Source: a bacterium (lineage in GTDB: Bacteria; UBA10199; JACPAL01; GCA-016699445). From it: a stretch of 54,005 nt of DNA. Positions 16,613 to 25,406 of this stretch are shown one piece after another. Within the stretch, counting starts at the first letter, position 1. Each line of letters begins with the position of its first letter. The notes below the pieces were generated by a model, which was given only the letters and a program-made list of their open reading frames with translations, was not told the DNA's origin and ran no database searches. The DNA lies in NCBI GenBank assembly GCA_035454885.1, contig DATIGE010000054.1:1-54005 (forward strand), in the 5' to 3' direction. A program made the position numbers and the translations under genes.

Positions 16613-17434
16613 ATGTCTGACATCATCGACTTTCACACCCACTTCTTTCCCGAGAAACTCTGCAAGGCCATCTGGGAGTGGTTCGAAACGCACGGATGGC
16701 CCATCAAGTACCAGGTCCAGGCCGAGGAGACCGCCCGCCTTTTGAAGGAACAGGGCGTCTCCCGCTACGTGGTCCTGAACTACTCACACAAGGCGGGCAT
16801 GAGCGAGTCCTTGAACGCCTGGACGCACGCGTTCGCACGGCGCCATCCCGAGGCCATTCCCTTCGGCGCCATTCACCCGGAGGAAGGGAATGTCCCCGGC
16901 CTTCTCGACCGCTGTTTTCGGGAGTACGGATTCAAAGGCCTCAAGTTCCACACCCACGTGACGGGCATCCGGCCCGACGACGAACGCATGTTTCCGGTCT
17001 ACGAGAAGATCCTCGAGCATGATCGCGTGCTGCTGATCCATTCGGGAGGAGGCCCGAGCCTCAAGGGCTACAAGGAAACGACCAAGGACGTGAGCGGCGC
17101 GGCCTTTACGCGGAACATGCTCAAGCGGTATCCGGGCATGAAGGTCGTCGTGCCGCACTTGGGCTTCGACGAGCCGGACGAATTTTTCGAGCTGATGGAG
17201 GAGTTTCCGAACCTTCGAATGGATACGACGATGGTGGTGGCGGGGTACTTCCCGATCCCGATCCCTTGGGAGAAAATCGAACGATTCTCGGACCGCATCT
17301 TTTACGGAAGTGATTTTCCCAACATCCCGTACGACGCGGGAATCGAGATGGCCGCCATCCGCTCATCGCCGCTTTCGCGCGAGGCGAAGCTCGGGATCCT
17401 GGGTGGAAACGCCGCGCTTTGGCTGAACCTGTGA
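16613..17434 (+). CDS. Amidohydrolase-family metal-dependent hydrolase
   Basis: 273 residues. TIM-barrel amidohydrolase (Amidohydro_2 type): metal-binding HxH in DIIDFHTHFFP (residues about 6-8), GLKFHTHV in the middle, VLLIHSGGG strand, VVVPHLGF with a likely third metal His, and the C-terminal metal Asp in RIFYGSDFPN. Members hydrolyse or decarboxylate diverse small substrates; the specificity here is unknown. There is no Shine-Dalgarno before the ATG; a weak promoter-like pair ends six nt upstream, so the mRNA could be leaderless. The 3' end overlaps the convergent gene by 72 bp. Confidence 0.85.
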   Translation: MSDIIDFHTHFFPEKLCKAIWEWFETHGWPIKYQVQAEETARLLKEQGVSRYVVLNYSHKAGMSESLNAWTHAFARRHPEAIPFGAIHPEEGNVPGLLDRCFREYGFKGLKFHTHVTGIRPDDERMFPVYEKILEHDRVLLIHSGGGPSLKGYKETTKDVSGAAFTRNMLKRYPGMKVVVPHLGFDEPDEFFELMEEFPNLRMDTTMVVAGYFPIPIPWEKIERFSDRIFYGSDFPNIPYDAGIEMAAIRSSPLSREAKLGILGGNAALWLNL

Positions 17435-18073
17435 ATCCGGGTCGTCTTCCCGCGCCAGCTCCGGAATGGATTCGTTGAGCGCGAGTCCCGAGGGCAGGAA
17501 GACCGAGCGGACGTAGTCCTTTCCCTCCTCATCCGTCCGATGCCACCAGAATGCGGCTTCCGTCAGACCGACTTCGACCTGTGTGGGGGCGGCCAGATCC
17601 AGACCTTCATGGAAATTCGCGGCGATGAGGCGCACGCAGTGTAGAAAGGTTTCGCCGTAGGCGCGGGTTTTCATGCCCGGGGCGGCGTCGAAGCCGCGCA
17701 GTCGTGCTTCCCCTCTCCAGCGACCGATGGCCCGGAAGTCTTCGAAGACCTCCGGGCAGAGGGGAAAGCGGAACAGGCGTCGGCCCAGGCGGCCGTCCAA
17801 GCGCTCCATGAAGCCACGGAGCGTCCGGGCATAGGGATCGCCGCGCTCCCGGAGGTCCTGATCCGACAGATGGGAGAAGAGGATCATCGCGTCCGCCGGC
17901 CCCAGGGAAGCGGCGCGATCCATGTACCGGAAGGAGAGCAGCCGTGCCTGCACGGCGTAGAGCATCTCCTCGCGGCCACTCAGGGTCTGAGGCGCACGAG
18001 GGTCTCCGACGCACAGGGGGTGCACGAGCAAGTGAAGGGAATTCAGGGGGGTCAGCGGCATCGGGCTACGCAT
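17363..18073 (-). CDS. Unrecognised cytoplasmic protein
   Basis: 236 residues. Helical, Leu/Arg-rich, without signal peptide or membrane segment. Notable segments: REEMLYAVQARLLSFRYMDR, an aromatic middle (RRLFRFPLCPEVFEDFRAIGRW) and EAAFWWHRTDEEGKDYVRSVF. No family recognised. A second ATG four codons in (18061) is possible. It overlaps the amidohydrolase at the 3' end and follows the START-like gene by 25 bp on the same strand, so the two are probably one unit. Confidence 0.65.
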   Translation of the reverse strand: MRSPMPLTPLNSLHLLVHPLCVGDPRAPQTLSGREEMLYAVQARLLSFRYMDRAASLGPADAMILFSHLSDQDLRERGDPYARTLRGFMERLDGRLGRRLFRFPLCPEVFEDFRAIGRWRGEARLRGFDAAPGMKTRAYGETFLHCVRLIAANFHEGLDLAAPTQVEVGLTEAAFWWHRTDEEGKDYVRSVFLPSGLALNESIPELAREDDPDSQVQPKRGVSTQDPELRLARKRR

Positions 18074-18098
18074 CGCCCCCGCGGCCGAAAAGTTGCGA

Positions 18099-18791
18099 TC
18101 ATCCCGCCTTTTGCATCGAGAACGGGCGGAAGAGGGGCGGCATCCGCGACGACCACTGGGGATTGACGCACCGGCTGGCCAGCGAGGCCGGGAACTGTGG
18201 GAGCTCCTCGATCGTGGCGTTCGTGATCTTGCCCTTGGTCCCCGGCAGGAGCGGGGTGACCTGGGTGTGGATCGTGTAAACGGCGAGAGTTTCGTTTTCG
18301 CTCAAGGGATAAAACGCGCAGGACCCGTTGTTGATCGCGAGGCCCATCGCGAAACGGTCCTTGTGAAATCCCGTCTCATCGAGACCCCAGTAGAGCTGAA
18401 GGCCCAGGTCCAGCTGCCTCTCATGCACGAGGATGCGGTAGTGGATCGTCAATCCGGCGGCCTTCATCTTGGCCTCCTGAAAGTAGGAGCCGGTTTGGCC
18501 GGACGGGAGTCTTCGGGACGACGTGAAGCGTGGCATCCAGTCCGCCCAGTGATCCACGTCCCGCATGGCATCCGCCGCCCGCTCCATCGGGACCGGGATC
18601 GACCAGAGCGTGACCAGACGCGGCATCTTGGCCTCGGGCCGGTCTTGGATGTCGTAGAGGATCGTGCCCCGGCGCAATTCCATCATCAGGTCCTGATGCT
18701 GCGCGGCGGATACCAGCGCCTGGGCCTGGAGAGAGGCCGCCTGCGCGGGAAAAAGGGAGGCCCCCAAACCGGATGTCAGTGAAATCGGCAT
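18099..18791 (-). CDS. START/SRPBCC-like protein
   Basis: 230 residues from the ATG at 18791, chosen for the GGAGG five nt upstream. After a short hydrophobic start the protein follows the SRPBCC helix-grip plan: a strand LVTLWSIPVPMERAADAMRDVDHWADWMP (typical first strand and helices), a run of antiparallel strands, and a long C-terminal helix (ATIEELPQFPASLASRC). These folds hold hydrophobic ligands. The first 20 residues could be a weak signal sequence (LFPAQA), so export is possible. A similar domain pattern occurs inside the giant protein at 7239-13019. Confidence 0.6.
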   Translation of the reverse strand: MPISLTSGLGASLFPAQAASLQAQALVSAAQHQDLMMELRRGTILYDIQDRPEAKMPRLVTLWSIPVPMERAADAMRDVDHWADWMPRFTSSRRLPSGQTGSYFQEAKMKAAGLTIHYRILVHERQLDLGLQLYWGLDETGFHKDRFAMGLAINNGSCAFYPLSENETLAVYTIHTQVTPLLPGTKGKITNATIEELPQFPASLASRCVNPQWSSRMPPLFRPFSMQKAG

Positions 18792-18890
18792 GCGTCCTCC
18801 ATGGTGTAGGGAGGGCATCGTTAGTTTTTTGAAAAAGTTGCCTTGAGTTTCTGTTCGCTAACAGGGCCATGGACGCGGGGGGGAGGAGTT

Positions 18891-19820
18891 CTAGACGCCG
18901 GAGGCCAGCCGCATCTGCGCGCCGCCTCGCGAACGGGCCTCTTGGAGGGCCTTCGCGGCCCGGGCGAGGATGTCTTGCGGCTTGTGAAGGCGATGAATCT
19001 TGGGGGAAGCGCCGCGGTAGTGCATGACGCCGATGCTGACGGTGAAGCGGTGCGAGGCCGACTGCTTCTTGACCGTATCGAGGACGCGCCGGGCGCAGCG
19101 GACGGCGTCCGACTTGCGGCAGTGTGAGAGGAGCATCGCGAACTCGTCCTGGTCGTAGCGCGCCACGACGTCCCCGGAGCGGACGGCGCGCGTCAGGATC
19201 GAGGCGAGTCTTTTCAAACACTGCTCGCCGAAGAGAAGCCCCTTTTCCCGGTTCAGCCGCTCGAAGCCGTCGACGTCGATCATGAGGAAGGAAAGGTCGT
19301 ACTGGTGCCGGTTGCACCGCGAGACTTCACGACGGAGCGTGTCCTCGAGATAGGCCCGGTTGTAGGCGCCGGTGAGCGCGTCGCGGAAGAGCATGCCCTC
19401 GTTCAAATCCTCCCGCTCGTGAAGCAGCGCGTTCATGCGTTTGCTCGCGGCCATGAGCCGTTGCACGCGGCTCACGAAGGAATCCAGCGTGGAACGGTCC
19501 TTGGTCAAGAACTCCACCGCGCCGCTGTGTCCCGAGATTTCGAGGTTGGGATCGGTGAGCTCCTCCGTCAGGATGGCGACCGCCGCGAAGGGGTGCCGCT
19601 CCGAAAGTCGGTCCAGCAAATCGGTCGCGATGCCGTCGGGCAGCTTCCAGTTGATGATGACCAGGTCCCAGGATTTGGAGGGCAACAGTTCCGAGGCTTC
19701 TTGGAGCGTGCTCGCGGAGAAGATCTCCGCGTCCGGAAACGCGCCGCGGAATTTCTCCTCGATCAGAAAGCGGTGCCCCTCGTTGCTTTCAACGAGCAAA
19801 AGGGCCGGCGATACGTGCAT
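18891..19820 (-). CDS. Degenerate receiver-GGDEF protein with intact I-site
   Basis: 309 residues. Same layout as the enzyme at 2687-3679, but both active sites are altered. The receiver phospho-acceptor position is Asn57 (DLVIINWKLPDG) and the acidic pocket is reduced to LLVESNE, so phosphorylation is unlikely. GGDEF has become DQDEF (223-227), while the I-site RSGD (214-217) is kept. Known degenerate GGDEF proteins with an I-site act as c-di-GMP receptors rather than cyclases; that is the likely role here. Residual activity cannot be excluded because the second half (DEF) is present. A promoter ends six nt before the ATG, with no Shine-Dalgarno. Confidence 0.85.
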   Translation of the reverse strand: MHVSPALLLVESNEGHRFLIEEKFRGAFPDAEIFSASTLQEASELLPSKSWDLVIINWKLPDGIATDLLDRLSERHPFAAVAILTEELTDPNLEISGHSGAVEFLTKDRSTLDSFVSRVQRLMAASKRMNALLHEREDLNEGMLFRDALTGAYNRAYLEDTLRREVSRCNRHQYDLSFLMIDVDGFERLNREKGLLFGEQCLKRLASILTRAVRSGDVVARYDQDEFAMLLSHCRKSDAVRCARRVLDTVKKQSASHRFTVSIGVMHYRGASPKIHRLHKPQDILARAAKALQEARSRGGAQMRLASGV

Positions 19821-19826
19821 TTTCGA

Positions 19827-19856
19827 ATCTTAGCCGTTTTGTAGGGAAACGGTCAA
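19827..19856 (-). promoter_or_regulatory. Promoter of the degenerate GGDEF gene, leaderless
   Basis: Minus strand -35 TTGACC (19856-19851), 18-nt spacer, -10 TAAGAT (19832-19827), then six nt to the ATG. The transcript would start at or next to the A of ATG. Confidence 0.55.
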
Positions 19857-19938
19857 CGCGCGAAGGGTGAATTCGACGGAAAAATCAGTATTTATGACGC
19901 GCCGTGCGGGAAAAATGACGCATTTCGGAACGGTTCGG

Positions 19939-21039
19939 TCATTTGAAGATGCCGCGAAGCTTGTCCAAGCCCGACTCCGCCCCCTTCTTGACCCCTTCGC
20001 CCGCGCCCTTGAGCGCCTCGCCCATCTGGCTGGGGATCGCCATGATGAGGCCCTTTGAAAGCGACTCCACGAACCCCGCCGTCAGGTCCGTCATGACGTG
20101 GAATTGGGGATTGCGGATGTTGCCGCTGATCATCATATCGAGCTCCACCCGGCCGTTCCGGTCCTTGAGGGAGTCGACGACCGTGTTGGCGGCGAATCCG
20201 AAGATCTTCGCCTGCTTGGGCTCGACGGCCAGTCCGCTGATGACGACATGGGCGGGCGCCTTGAGGTAGTCCTTGTCGCACTGGGCGTGGCTGGTCATCG
20301 CCATCGAGCCCCGCGTGATCCGGACCGGCAATCCCTTGTCGTAGTAGGGCGCGTAGCGGGGAAGGGGAAGTCCCGTGAGATTCGCGTCCGATTCGAAGGA
20401 GATCTTGGGGGATAGAAAGTCGGCCTTGCCCGTCATCGAAAAATCCCCGCCGCCGCCGATGTCGAAATCCATCTTGAAGGAGGCGGGCAGGGGGCTCTCC
20501 TTGGTCGGGAGGCGCACGTTCCGGACCTTGACGTCGATGTCCGTCACGCGCGTGGTCATGCCGATCTTGCCGTCCCGGTAGTCGACCACTCCGTTCCTGA
20601 TCGTGATCTCATCGATGTTGACGGGCAGACGTTTCTCGCCCTCCCCCCTCATGAGCAGAGGGATGCGTTTGGAGAGTTCCCATTGCCCCGTCTTGGTGGT
20701 CGCGTAGACGATCTTGGGCGCGTCGATCTCGAACTCGATGTGGGCGAGTTTGCCGAAGAGCATGGGCCACGGCTTGATCTGGATGGCGGCCCGCGCGACC
20801 TCGATGATCTTCTCGTTCTTCCGGTCCGGATGGAAGACCTCGATGCCCTGGGCGATGACCCGGCCCTCCAAGAGGCGGAGCTCGGAGCTCGCGATCCGCA
20901 CATCGGTCTGGAGAACCTTCCGGGCCTCGCGGACGGCCATTTGCGTGAGAAAGGCCCGGCTCATGAGGGGGACGAAGAGGACGGAGGCCCCCCCAAATAC
21001 GACCAGCGCGATGAGGAGAATCTTGAGAAATTTCTTCAT
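19939..21039 (-). CDS. AsmA/DUF748-like envelope protein
   Basis: 366 residues. One N-terminal membrane anchor (MKKFLKILLIALVVFGGASVLFVPLM), then a long beta-rich domain of the AsmA/DUF748 kind: VREARKVLQTDVRIASSELRLLEGRVIAQGIEVFHP, IEFEIDAPKIVYA, INIDEITIRNGVVDYRDG-type strands. It ends with an amphipathic Gly/Lys helix. Family members are inner-membrane anchored and linked to outer-membrane lipid homeostasis. At 366 residues this is a short member. It is divergent from rplS, with 66 bp between start codons. Confidence 0.75.
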   Translation of the reverse strand: MKKFLKILLIALVVFGGASVLFVPLMSRAFLTQMAVREARKVLQTDVRIASSELRLLEGRVIAQGIEVFHPDRKNEKIIEVARAAIQIKPWPMLFGKLAHIEFEIDAPKIVYATTKTGQWELSKRIPLLMRGEGEKRLPVNIDEITIRNGVVDYRDGKIGMTTRVTDIDVKVRNVRLPTKESPLPASFKMDFDIGGGGDFSMTGKADFLSPKISFESDANLTGLPLPRYAPYYDKGLPVRITRGSMAMTSHAQCDKDYLKAPAHVVISGLAVEPKQAKIFGFAANTVVDSLKDRNGRVELDMMISGNIRNPQFHVMTDLTAGFVESLSKGLIMAIPSQMGEALKGAGEGVKKGAESGLDKLRGIFK

Positions 21040-21105
21040 TTTCGCCTTGTCATTCCGTAGAATCCCATGTTACCCACTGCAACCTCGCGAAACGGAAGGT
21101 GTTTT

Positions 21106-21492
21106 ATGAATGTTATCGAAAAAATACAACGGGAAAACGTGAAGCCCAATCTTCCTGATTTCCGGCCCGGCGACACCGTCCGTGTCCACGCCAAGATCAA
21201 GGAGGGCGACAAGGAGCGCATTCAGGTGTTTGAGGGCGTCGTCCTCCGCCGGAAGGGCCATGGCGCGGAGGCCTCTTTCACCGTCCGCAAGGTGTCTTAT
21301 GGCGTCGGCGTCGAGCGCGTTTTTCCCGTTCAGTCGCCCCTGATCGACAAGATTGAAATCGCCTCCCGCGGCAAGGTCCGCCGGGCGAAGCTCTATTATC
21401 TGCGCGATCTCTCCGGAAAGAAGGCCCGTCTTGAGGGTGAAGAGGGATTCCAGGCCGCCGGTCCAGGCCCCGAAGGACCTACTGCCGCTTGA
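21106..21492 (+). CDS. rplS: 50S ribosomal protein L19
   Basis: 128 residues from the ATG at 21106 (GGAAGG upstream). Clear L19: [28 protein letters not shown], then the signature [17 protein letters not shown] and [12 protein letters not shown]. An 18-residue acidic/Gly tail extends past the usual end. A -10-like TAGAAT (21058-21063) may drive it. In many bacteria rplS follows trmD; here the upstream gene is unrelated and on the other strand, so the usual rpsP-rimM-trmD group is broken, but rnhB still follows. Confidence 0.97.
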   Translation: MNVIEKIQRENVKPNLPDFRPGDTVRVHAKIKEGDKERIQVFEGVVLRRKGHGAEASFTVRKVSYGVGVERVFPVQSPLIDKIEIASRGKVRRAKLYYLRDLSGKKARLEGEEGFQAAGPGPEGPTAA

Positions 21493-22069
21493 GCGTTCGC
21501 TCCACGCGAAGGGGATCCTGTCCGTCGCGGGGGTGGATGAAGCCGGCCGCGGCTGTCTGGCCGGCCCCGTTTTCGCCGCCGCGGTGATCCTGCCCGCGGG
21601 ACTCGTCATTCCCCAGGTCGACGATTCCAAAAAACTGTCCCCCGATCTTCGCGAGCGCCTCTTCGAAGTGATCCGCCGCGAGGCGGTCGCCTGGTCGGTC
21701 TCCTCCGTCGGCGCCGGCGAGATCGACCGGATCAACATCCATCACGCCTCTCTCAAGGCGATGCGCCTCGCCGTCGCCTCGCTCTCCGGACGTCCGGATT
21801 ATCTCCTGATCGACGGAAAATTCACCTTGGGGGATTCACTCTTCTCGCTCCCCCAGGAGGCCGTTGTGGACGGCGACGCCCGAAGCCAGTCCATCGCTGC
21901 GGCGTCGATCCTCGCCAAGGTGTCCCGCGACCGCTGGATCGCGGAGGAGGGAAGAAAATATCCCGGGTTCCGATTCGCCAAGCACAAGGGTTACGGGACG
22001 GCCGAGCACCGAGAGGAGATTCGAAGATACGGATTGACGCCGCTCCACCGGCGGACGTTTCGTATGTAG
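21437..22069 (+). CDS. rnhB: Ribonuclease HII
   Basis: About 210 residues if it begins at the GTG at 21437; a TTG at 21431 is also possible and the start is uncertain. RNase HII cuts RNA in RNA-DNA hybrids, including single ribonucleotides. Catalytic acids are present in VDEAGRG, the following LLIDG strand and [21 protein letters not shown]; the DDSKKL motif is also intact. The gene overlaps the L19 tail by 56 nt in another frame. Its TAG stop (22067-22069) is provided by the first bases of the palindromic repeat at 22066. Confidence 0.92.
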   Translation: MKRDSRPPVQAPKDLLPLERSLHAKGILSVAGVDEAGRGCLAGPVFAAAVILPAGLVIPQVDDSKKLSPDLRERLFEVIRREAVAWSVSSVGAGEIDRINIHHASLKAMRLAVASLSGRPDYLLIDGKFTLGDSLFSLPQEAVVDGDARSQSIAAASILAKVSRDRWIAEEGRKYPGFRFAKHKGYGTAEHREEIRRYGLTPLHRRTFRM

Positions 22070-22093
22070 GGCGAACACAAGGTTCGCCCCTAC
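22066..22093. repeat. Dispersed palindromic element, half-size copy
   Basis: GTAGGGCGAAC (22066-22076), loop ACAAG, GTTCGCCCCTAC (22082-22093): the same arm and loop type as the second hairpin of the 16506 copy. The TAG at each end is the stop codon of the two convergent genes, rnhB (plus) and the FAD protein (minus). Confidence 0.8.
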
Positions 22094-23544
22094 GAATTAC
22101 GTACCTTCAATTCCCCCGCCCAGATCATCTCGACGGCCCGCAGGGCGCCGAGCATCTTGCCCTCCAAACCCAGCCAGTCGAGGACGTTGGGGCCCAGCAC
22201 GAAGAGATTCTTGTAAGGCGAGGTGATCGTCGGAAAAAAGAACGACGGTTCGTAGGAGACGCGCTTTTGGACGATGCGTTCGAGGACGGCGGTCTCGTCC
22301 TGGGGCGGGAAGAGCGGGGCCGTCTCGCCGACCGCCTCCGCTGCCACTTGGACGGCCGGAAAGACGCGGCGAAGCCGAGCGCCCGCGAACGGGATCAGTT
22401 TGCGAAGATGCTGGTCGATCCGCGCGTGCAGGGCTTCAAAGGTCTCAGCCGTCTTCTCGCTCAGGATGTAGGTGACCGTCAAAAGCGTGTCCGCGTCGGG
22501 AGACGTTGACTTGGAAATCGGCTGAATGTTCAATTCCAGGCAGTTGGCGCCCTCGAAAGGGGCGTCGGCTTCGGGGATCAGGACCAGGTTTTCCTTCATG
22601 GGACCCGGGAGAATCTCGCGCGGGACCTCGTACTGGACGAGCCCCCGGCGCTCCATCGGTTTCAGATCCGAAACCTTTCTTTGCTCCCTGCCCAAGAGGA
22701 AGGAGAGCAGCGGCGTCGGCAGGGTGCGGTAAAGGGATTGGATGTTCATGTTCCCCAGGACGAACCGGCATTTCGTGGGGAAGCTGTAGCGCGGAAGCTG
22801 AACGGACTTGATCTCGCCGCGCTTGGTCGCGAACGAAAAGGGATCGTCGCCCAGCGGATGAACCATGCCGCCGAAGTAATCGAGCTTGTCGAAAAAGAGC
22901 TTCTTGACCTCGCGCGCCCCGCCTCGGATCGAATAGCTGCTCCCGCTCTCCGGCGGAAGAAAGAGCATGAGCTGAAAGAGCGGAGGGTCGATCAGCGGGC
23001 TACGGGACAGGAGGCGGATCTGGGATTTGAAGACGCACTGGAGGTCCGGAGAGAGGCTTTTCCAAATCGCCAGGGCTTTTTCCCCGGGCAAGGACTGCAC
23101 CCAGCGGATGAAACGCTTCTTTTCCTTGGGCCCGACGACGGGGAAGAACGAGAGCATCTCGTCCAGGTGATTCTCGCGGAGGCCGTCAATCTCGGACAAG
23201 AGTTCCTCGACGAGCTCTCGCTCTTCCGGGAACTCCCGCTCGATCTCCTTCAAGAAGAGGGGCCGCGATCGATGAAGGTCCAGCCGGTGCTTGGGCAGCA
23301 CCACCTGGCAAGCGACCTTGTTTTCGTGAAGAATTTGAAGCTTCGTGTCCGGGATCATGAGCTTGCCGAGCAGGCTCTTCAAGCTCCGCGAGCCCAGGCC
23401 CGTGAGCAGGTTGGGCACGGGCTCGGTGTCGTTTTCGTCGTCCAGGACGAGGACGTTCATCCCCCGCTTCGCCAGGAGCGTCGCGGCCATGACCCCCGAG
23501 AGGTCGCTGCCTAAGACCAATAAATCGCAGAAGTTGAGGGACAT
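22090..23544 (-). CDS. FAD/NAD(P)-binding oxidoreductase-like protein
   Basis: 484 residues. N-terminal dinucleotide-binding fold: DLLVLGSDLSGVMAATLLAKRGMNVLVLDDE, a G-x4-G variant of the usual GxGxxG followed by an acidic residue for ribose. The C-terminal FAD-type closing segment is NLFVLGPNVLDWLGLEGKMLGALRAVEMIW. The overall plan resembles phytoene-desaturase/amine-oxidase-like flavoproteins; substrate unknown. The ATG abuts the stop of the UPF0173 gene (no gap), so they are co-translated. Its stop is inside the palindromic repeat. Confidence 0.7.
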   Translation of the reverse strand: MSLNFCDLLVLGSDLSGVMAATLLAKRGMNVLVLDDENDTEPVPNLLTGLGSRSLKSLLGKLMIPDTKLQILHENKVACQVVLPKHRLDLHRSRPLFLKEIEREFPEERELVEELLSEIDGLRENHLDEMLSFFPVVGPKEKKRFIRWVQSLPGEKALAIWKSLSPDLQCVFKSQIRLLSRSPLIDPPLFQLMLFLPPESGSSYSIRGGAREVKKLFFDKLDYFGGMVHPLGDDPFSFATKRGEIKSVQLPRYSFPTKCRFVLGNMNIQSLYRTLPTPLLSFLLGREQRKVSDLKPMERRGLVQYEVPREILPGPMKENLVLIPEADAPFEGANCLELNIQPISKSTSPDADTLLTVTYILSEKTAETFEALHARIDQHLRKLIPFAGARLRRVFPAVQVAAEAVGETAPLFPPQDETAVLERIVQKRVSYEPSFFFPTITSPYKNLFVLGPNVLDWLGLEGKMLGALRAVEMIWAGELKVRNS

Positions 23545-24219
23545 TTATAATTCGTACGTTTCCCCGAATCCCATCACCTTGACCCGCGCCAAATCACCCA
23601 CCTTGTCGATGAACTCCTCGGGGTCCTGCTTGATTTCCGGGAACGTGTTGTAGTGCATCGGGATCGCGAGCTTGGGCTTGAGAAACTCGACCGCCTTGGC
23701 GGCGTCCGCGGGGCCCATCGTGTAATTGTCGCCGATGGGCAGGAAGGCCACGTCGATGTTGTGCTGCTCTCCGATCAGCTTCATTTCGAGGGAGAGGCTC
23801 GAGTCGCCCGCGTGATAGATCGTGCGGTTCTCCATTTTGAGGATGACGCCGCAGGGCGATCCGCCGTACGCGCCGTCCGAGAATCCGGAGCTGTGGAAGG
23901 CCGGGGTGAGGATCACTTCCCCGAACTCAAAATTGTAGCCTCCGCCGATATTCATGGCATGCCCCGTCGCGCCCTTGCCGATGGCGTATTGGACCAGCTC
24001 GTAGACGCCGATGACCGGGGCGTGGTTTTTCTGCGAAATCTCGACCGCGTCGCCGAAGTGATCCGAGTGCGCATGCGTGGCGATGACGGCGTTGGTGATG
24101 ATCTCGTTGGGGTTGACCTTCACATGGGGGTTGCCCTTGAGGAACGGGTCGATAACGACCTTGCCCTTGGCCCCTTCAATGAGGAAGCAGGAATGGCCGA
24201 AGTACGTGAATTTGATCAT
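23545..24219 (-). CDS. UPF0173 metal-dependent hydrolase (metallo-beta-lactamase fold)
   Basis: 224 residues; AAGGAG before the ATG. Typical start KFTYFGHSCFLIE, the metal motif HAHSDHFGD, a later metal ligand in FHSSGFSDG/YHAGDSS, and the final His in AIPMHYNTFPE. This is the standard length and pattern of the UPF0173/YtkL-like family, whose substrate is not settled. Fourth gene of the purM operon. Confidence 0.93.
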   Translation of the reverse strand: MIKFTYFGHSCFLIEGAKGKVVIDPFLKGNPHVKVNPNEIITNAVIATHAHSDHFGDAVEISQKNHAPVIGVYELVQYAIGKGATGHAMNIGGGYNFEFGEVILTPAFHSSGFSDGAYGGSPCGVILKMENRTIYHAGDSSLSLEMKLIGEQHNIDVAFLPIGDNYTMGPADAAKAVEFLKPKLAIPMHYNTFPEIKQDPEEFIDKVGDLARVKVMGFGETYEL

Positions 24220-24234
24220 GCGATTCTCCTTATA

Positions 24235-24807
24235 TTAAAAATGAAACGCGACATTACCTAATAAAGAATACGGGAATATAGCTGTACTGGCGCTTGGCGT
24301 CCCAAAATTTGTGATCAGTCCGATCGACCGGAAGACGCCTTCAAAACCGAGCGAGATGGCGTCGGTGATGTAATAGTCGAAGCCGACCCCCAACTGGGCC
24401 CCAAGCCCGACGCCGCCCGTGGAGTCGCCGACGCTGCCCTCCGTCAACCAGTAGAGGCCGACGCCGACCGCGGCATAGGGGTCGAAACGGGGATCGTTTT
24501 TCAAAAAGTAATATTTGAAATCGAACGTGGGCATTCCCAGGAAGAGGATGCCGCGGTCTCCGGAGGAGACGTTGGTTCCGTTCTGGGTCGTGATGAGAAA
24601 GCTCGTCTCGAAGGCGAACTGCTCATGGAAGCGGTAGTTGAAAAAGACGTGGCCGCCGAATCCCGGGTCCATGACGGGAATGGTGTCGATCAGAAAGATG
24701 TTGCCCGCGGGACCGAGGCCCACGGCGAAGCCCTGGCGGGCCTCCGCCGCGCGGAGCGGGAGGGCGGATGCGGCGGCGAGCAAGACGGCGATCATGATTT
24801 TCTTCAT
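24235..24807 (-). CDS. Outer-membrane beta-barrel protein
   Basis: 190 residues. Signal peptide about 1-23 (MKKIMIAVLLAAASALPLRA). The mature part is Gly/aromatic-rich alternating strands (GGHVFFNYRFHEQFAFETSF, FKYYFLKNDPRFDPYAAVGVGLYWL) and ends in GNVAFHF, with a terminal Phe. An eight-stranded OmpW/OprF-like barrel is likely. Its ATG overlaps the purN stop by 4 nt, an odd partner for purine genes. Confidence 0.8.
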   Translation of the reverse strand: MKKIMIAVLLAAASALPLRAAEARQGFAVGLGPAGNIFLIDTIPVMDPGFGGHVFFNYRFHEQFAFETSFLITTQNGTNVSSGDRGILFLGMPTFDFKYYFLKNDPRFDPYAAVGVGLYWLTEGSVGDSTGGVGLGAQLGVGFDYYITDAISLGFEGVFRSIGLITNFGTPSASTAIFPYSLLGNVAFHF

Positions 24808-25406
24808 AGGATTTCGACTTTGCGCCCCTGAACTCGGATCTTGCCTTCCGCGAAGAGCCGGATCGCTTCGGGGTATAACCTGTGTTCCACGGAATGGACT
24901 TTTTTCTCAAGGCTTTCAAGCGTTTCTTTCGGGGAAACGGCGATCGCTTCCTGAAGGACGACCGGTCCCGTGTCGGTCCCCTTGTCGACGAAGTGCACCG
25001 TCACTCCGGTGACCTTCGCCCCATAGCGCCACGCCTGTTCGATCGCATGGGTCCCCGGAAAGGACGGGAGAAGGGCGGGATGGATATTCAGGATGCGGTT
25101 CGGATAACGCTCGACGAAGCGAGGGGAGAGCACCCTCATGAATCCCGCCAAAGCGATCAGGTCCGCGCCCGCCTTCTCCACGGCGGCGATCAACGTGTCC
25201 TCAAAGGACGACCGGTCCGGGAAATCCCCGTGAGGAATGACTTGGACCGGGATTCCCGCCTTTTGAGCGCGCTCCAGGGCGAAGACGCCGGCCTTGTTGC
25301 TGACCACGAGGACGACCTGGGCTGGGTAGGAGGGGGAGGCGGCCGCATCGAGAATCGCCTGGAGATTCGATCCGTTCCCCGAGACGAAGACAGCGACCCG
25401 GCTCAT
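24804..25406 (-). CDS. purN: Phosphoribosylglycinamide formyltransferase
   Basis: 200 residues from the ATG at 25406. Uses 10-formyl-THF to formylate GAR in purine synthesis. Motifs: VFVSGNGSNLQAI (phosphate site), NIHPALLPSFPGTHAIEQAW with catalytic Asn/His, and VHFVDKGTDTGPVV with the catalytic Asp. Full length. It overlaps purM by 4 nt (ATGA). The junctions purM/purN and purN/barrel share the 12-mer GAAATCCTATGA. Confidence 0.96.
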   Translation of the reverse strand: MSRVAVFVSGNGSNLQAILDAAASPSYPAQVVLVVSNKAGVFALERAQKAGIPVQVIPHGDFPDRSSFEDTLIAAVEKAGADLIALAGFMRVLSPRFVERYPNRILNIHPALLPSFPGTHAIEQAWRYGAKVTGVTVHFVDKGTDTGPVVLQEAIAVSPKETLESLEKKVHSVEHRLYPEAIRLFAEGKIRVQGRKVEIL

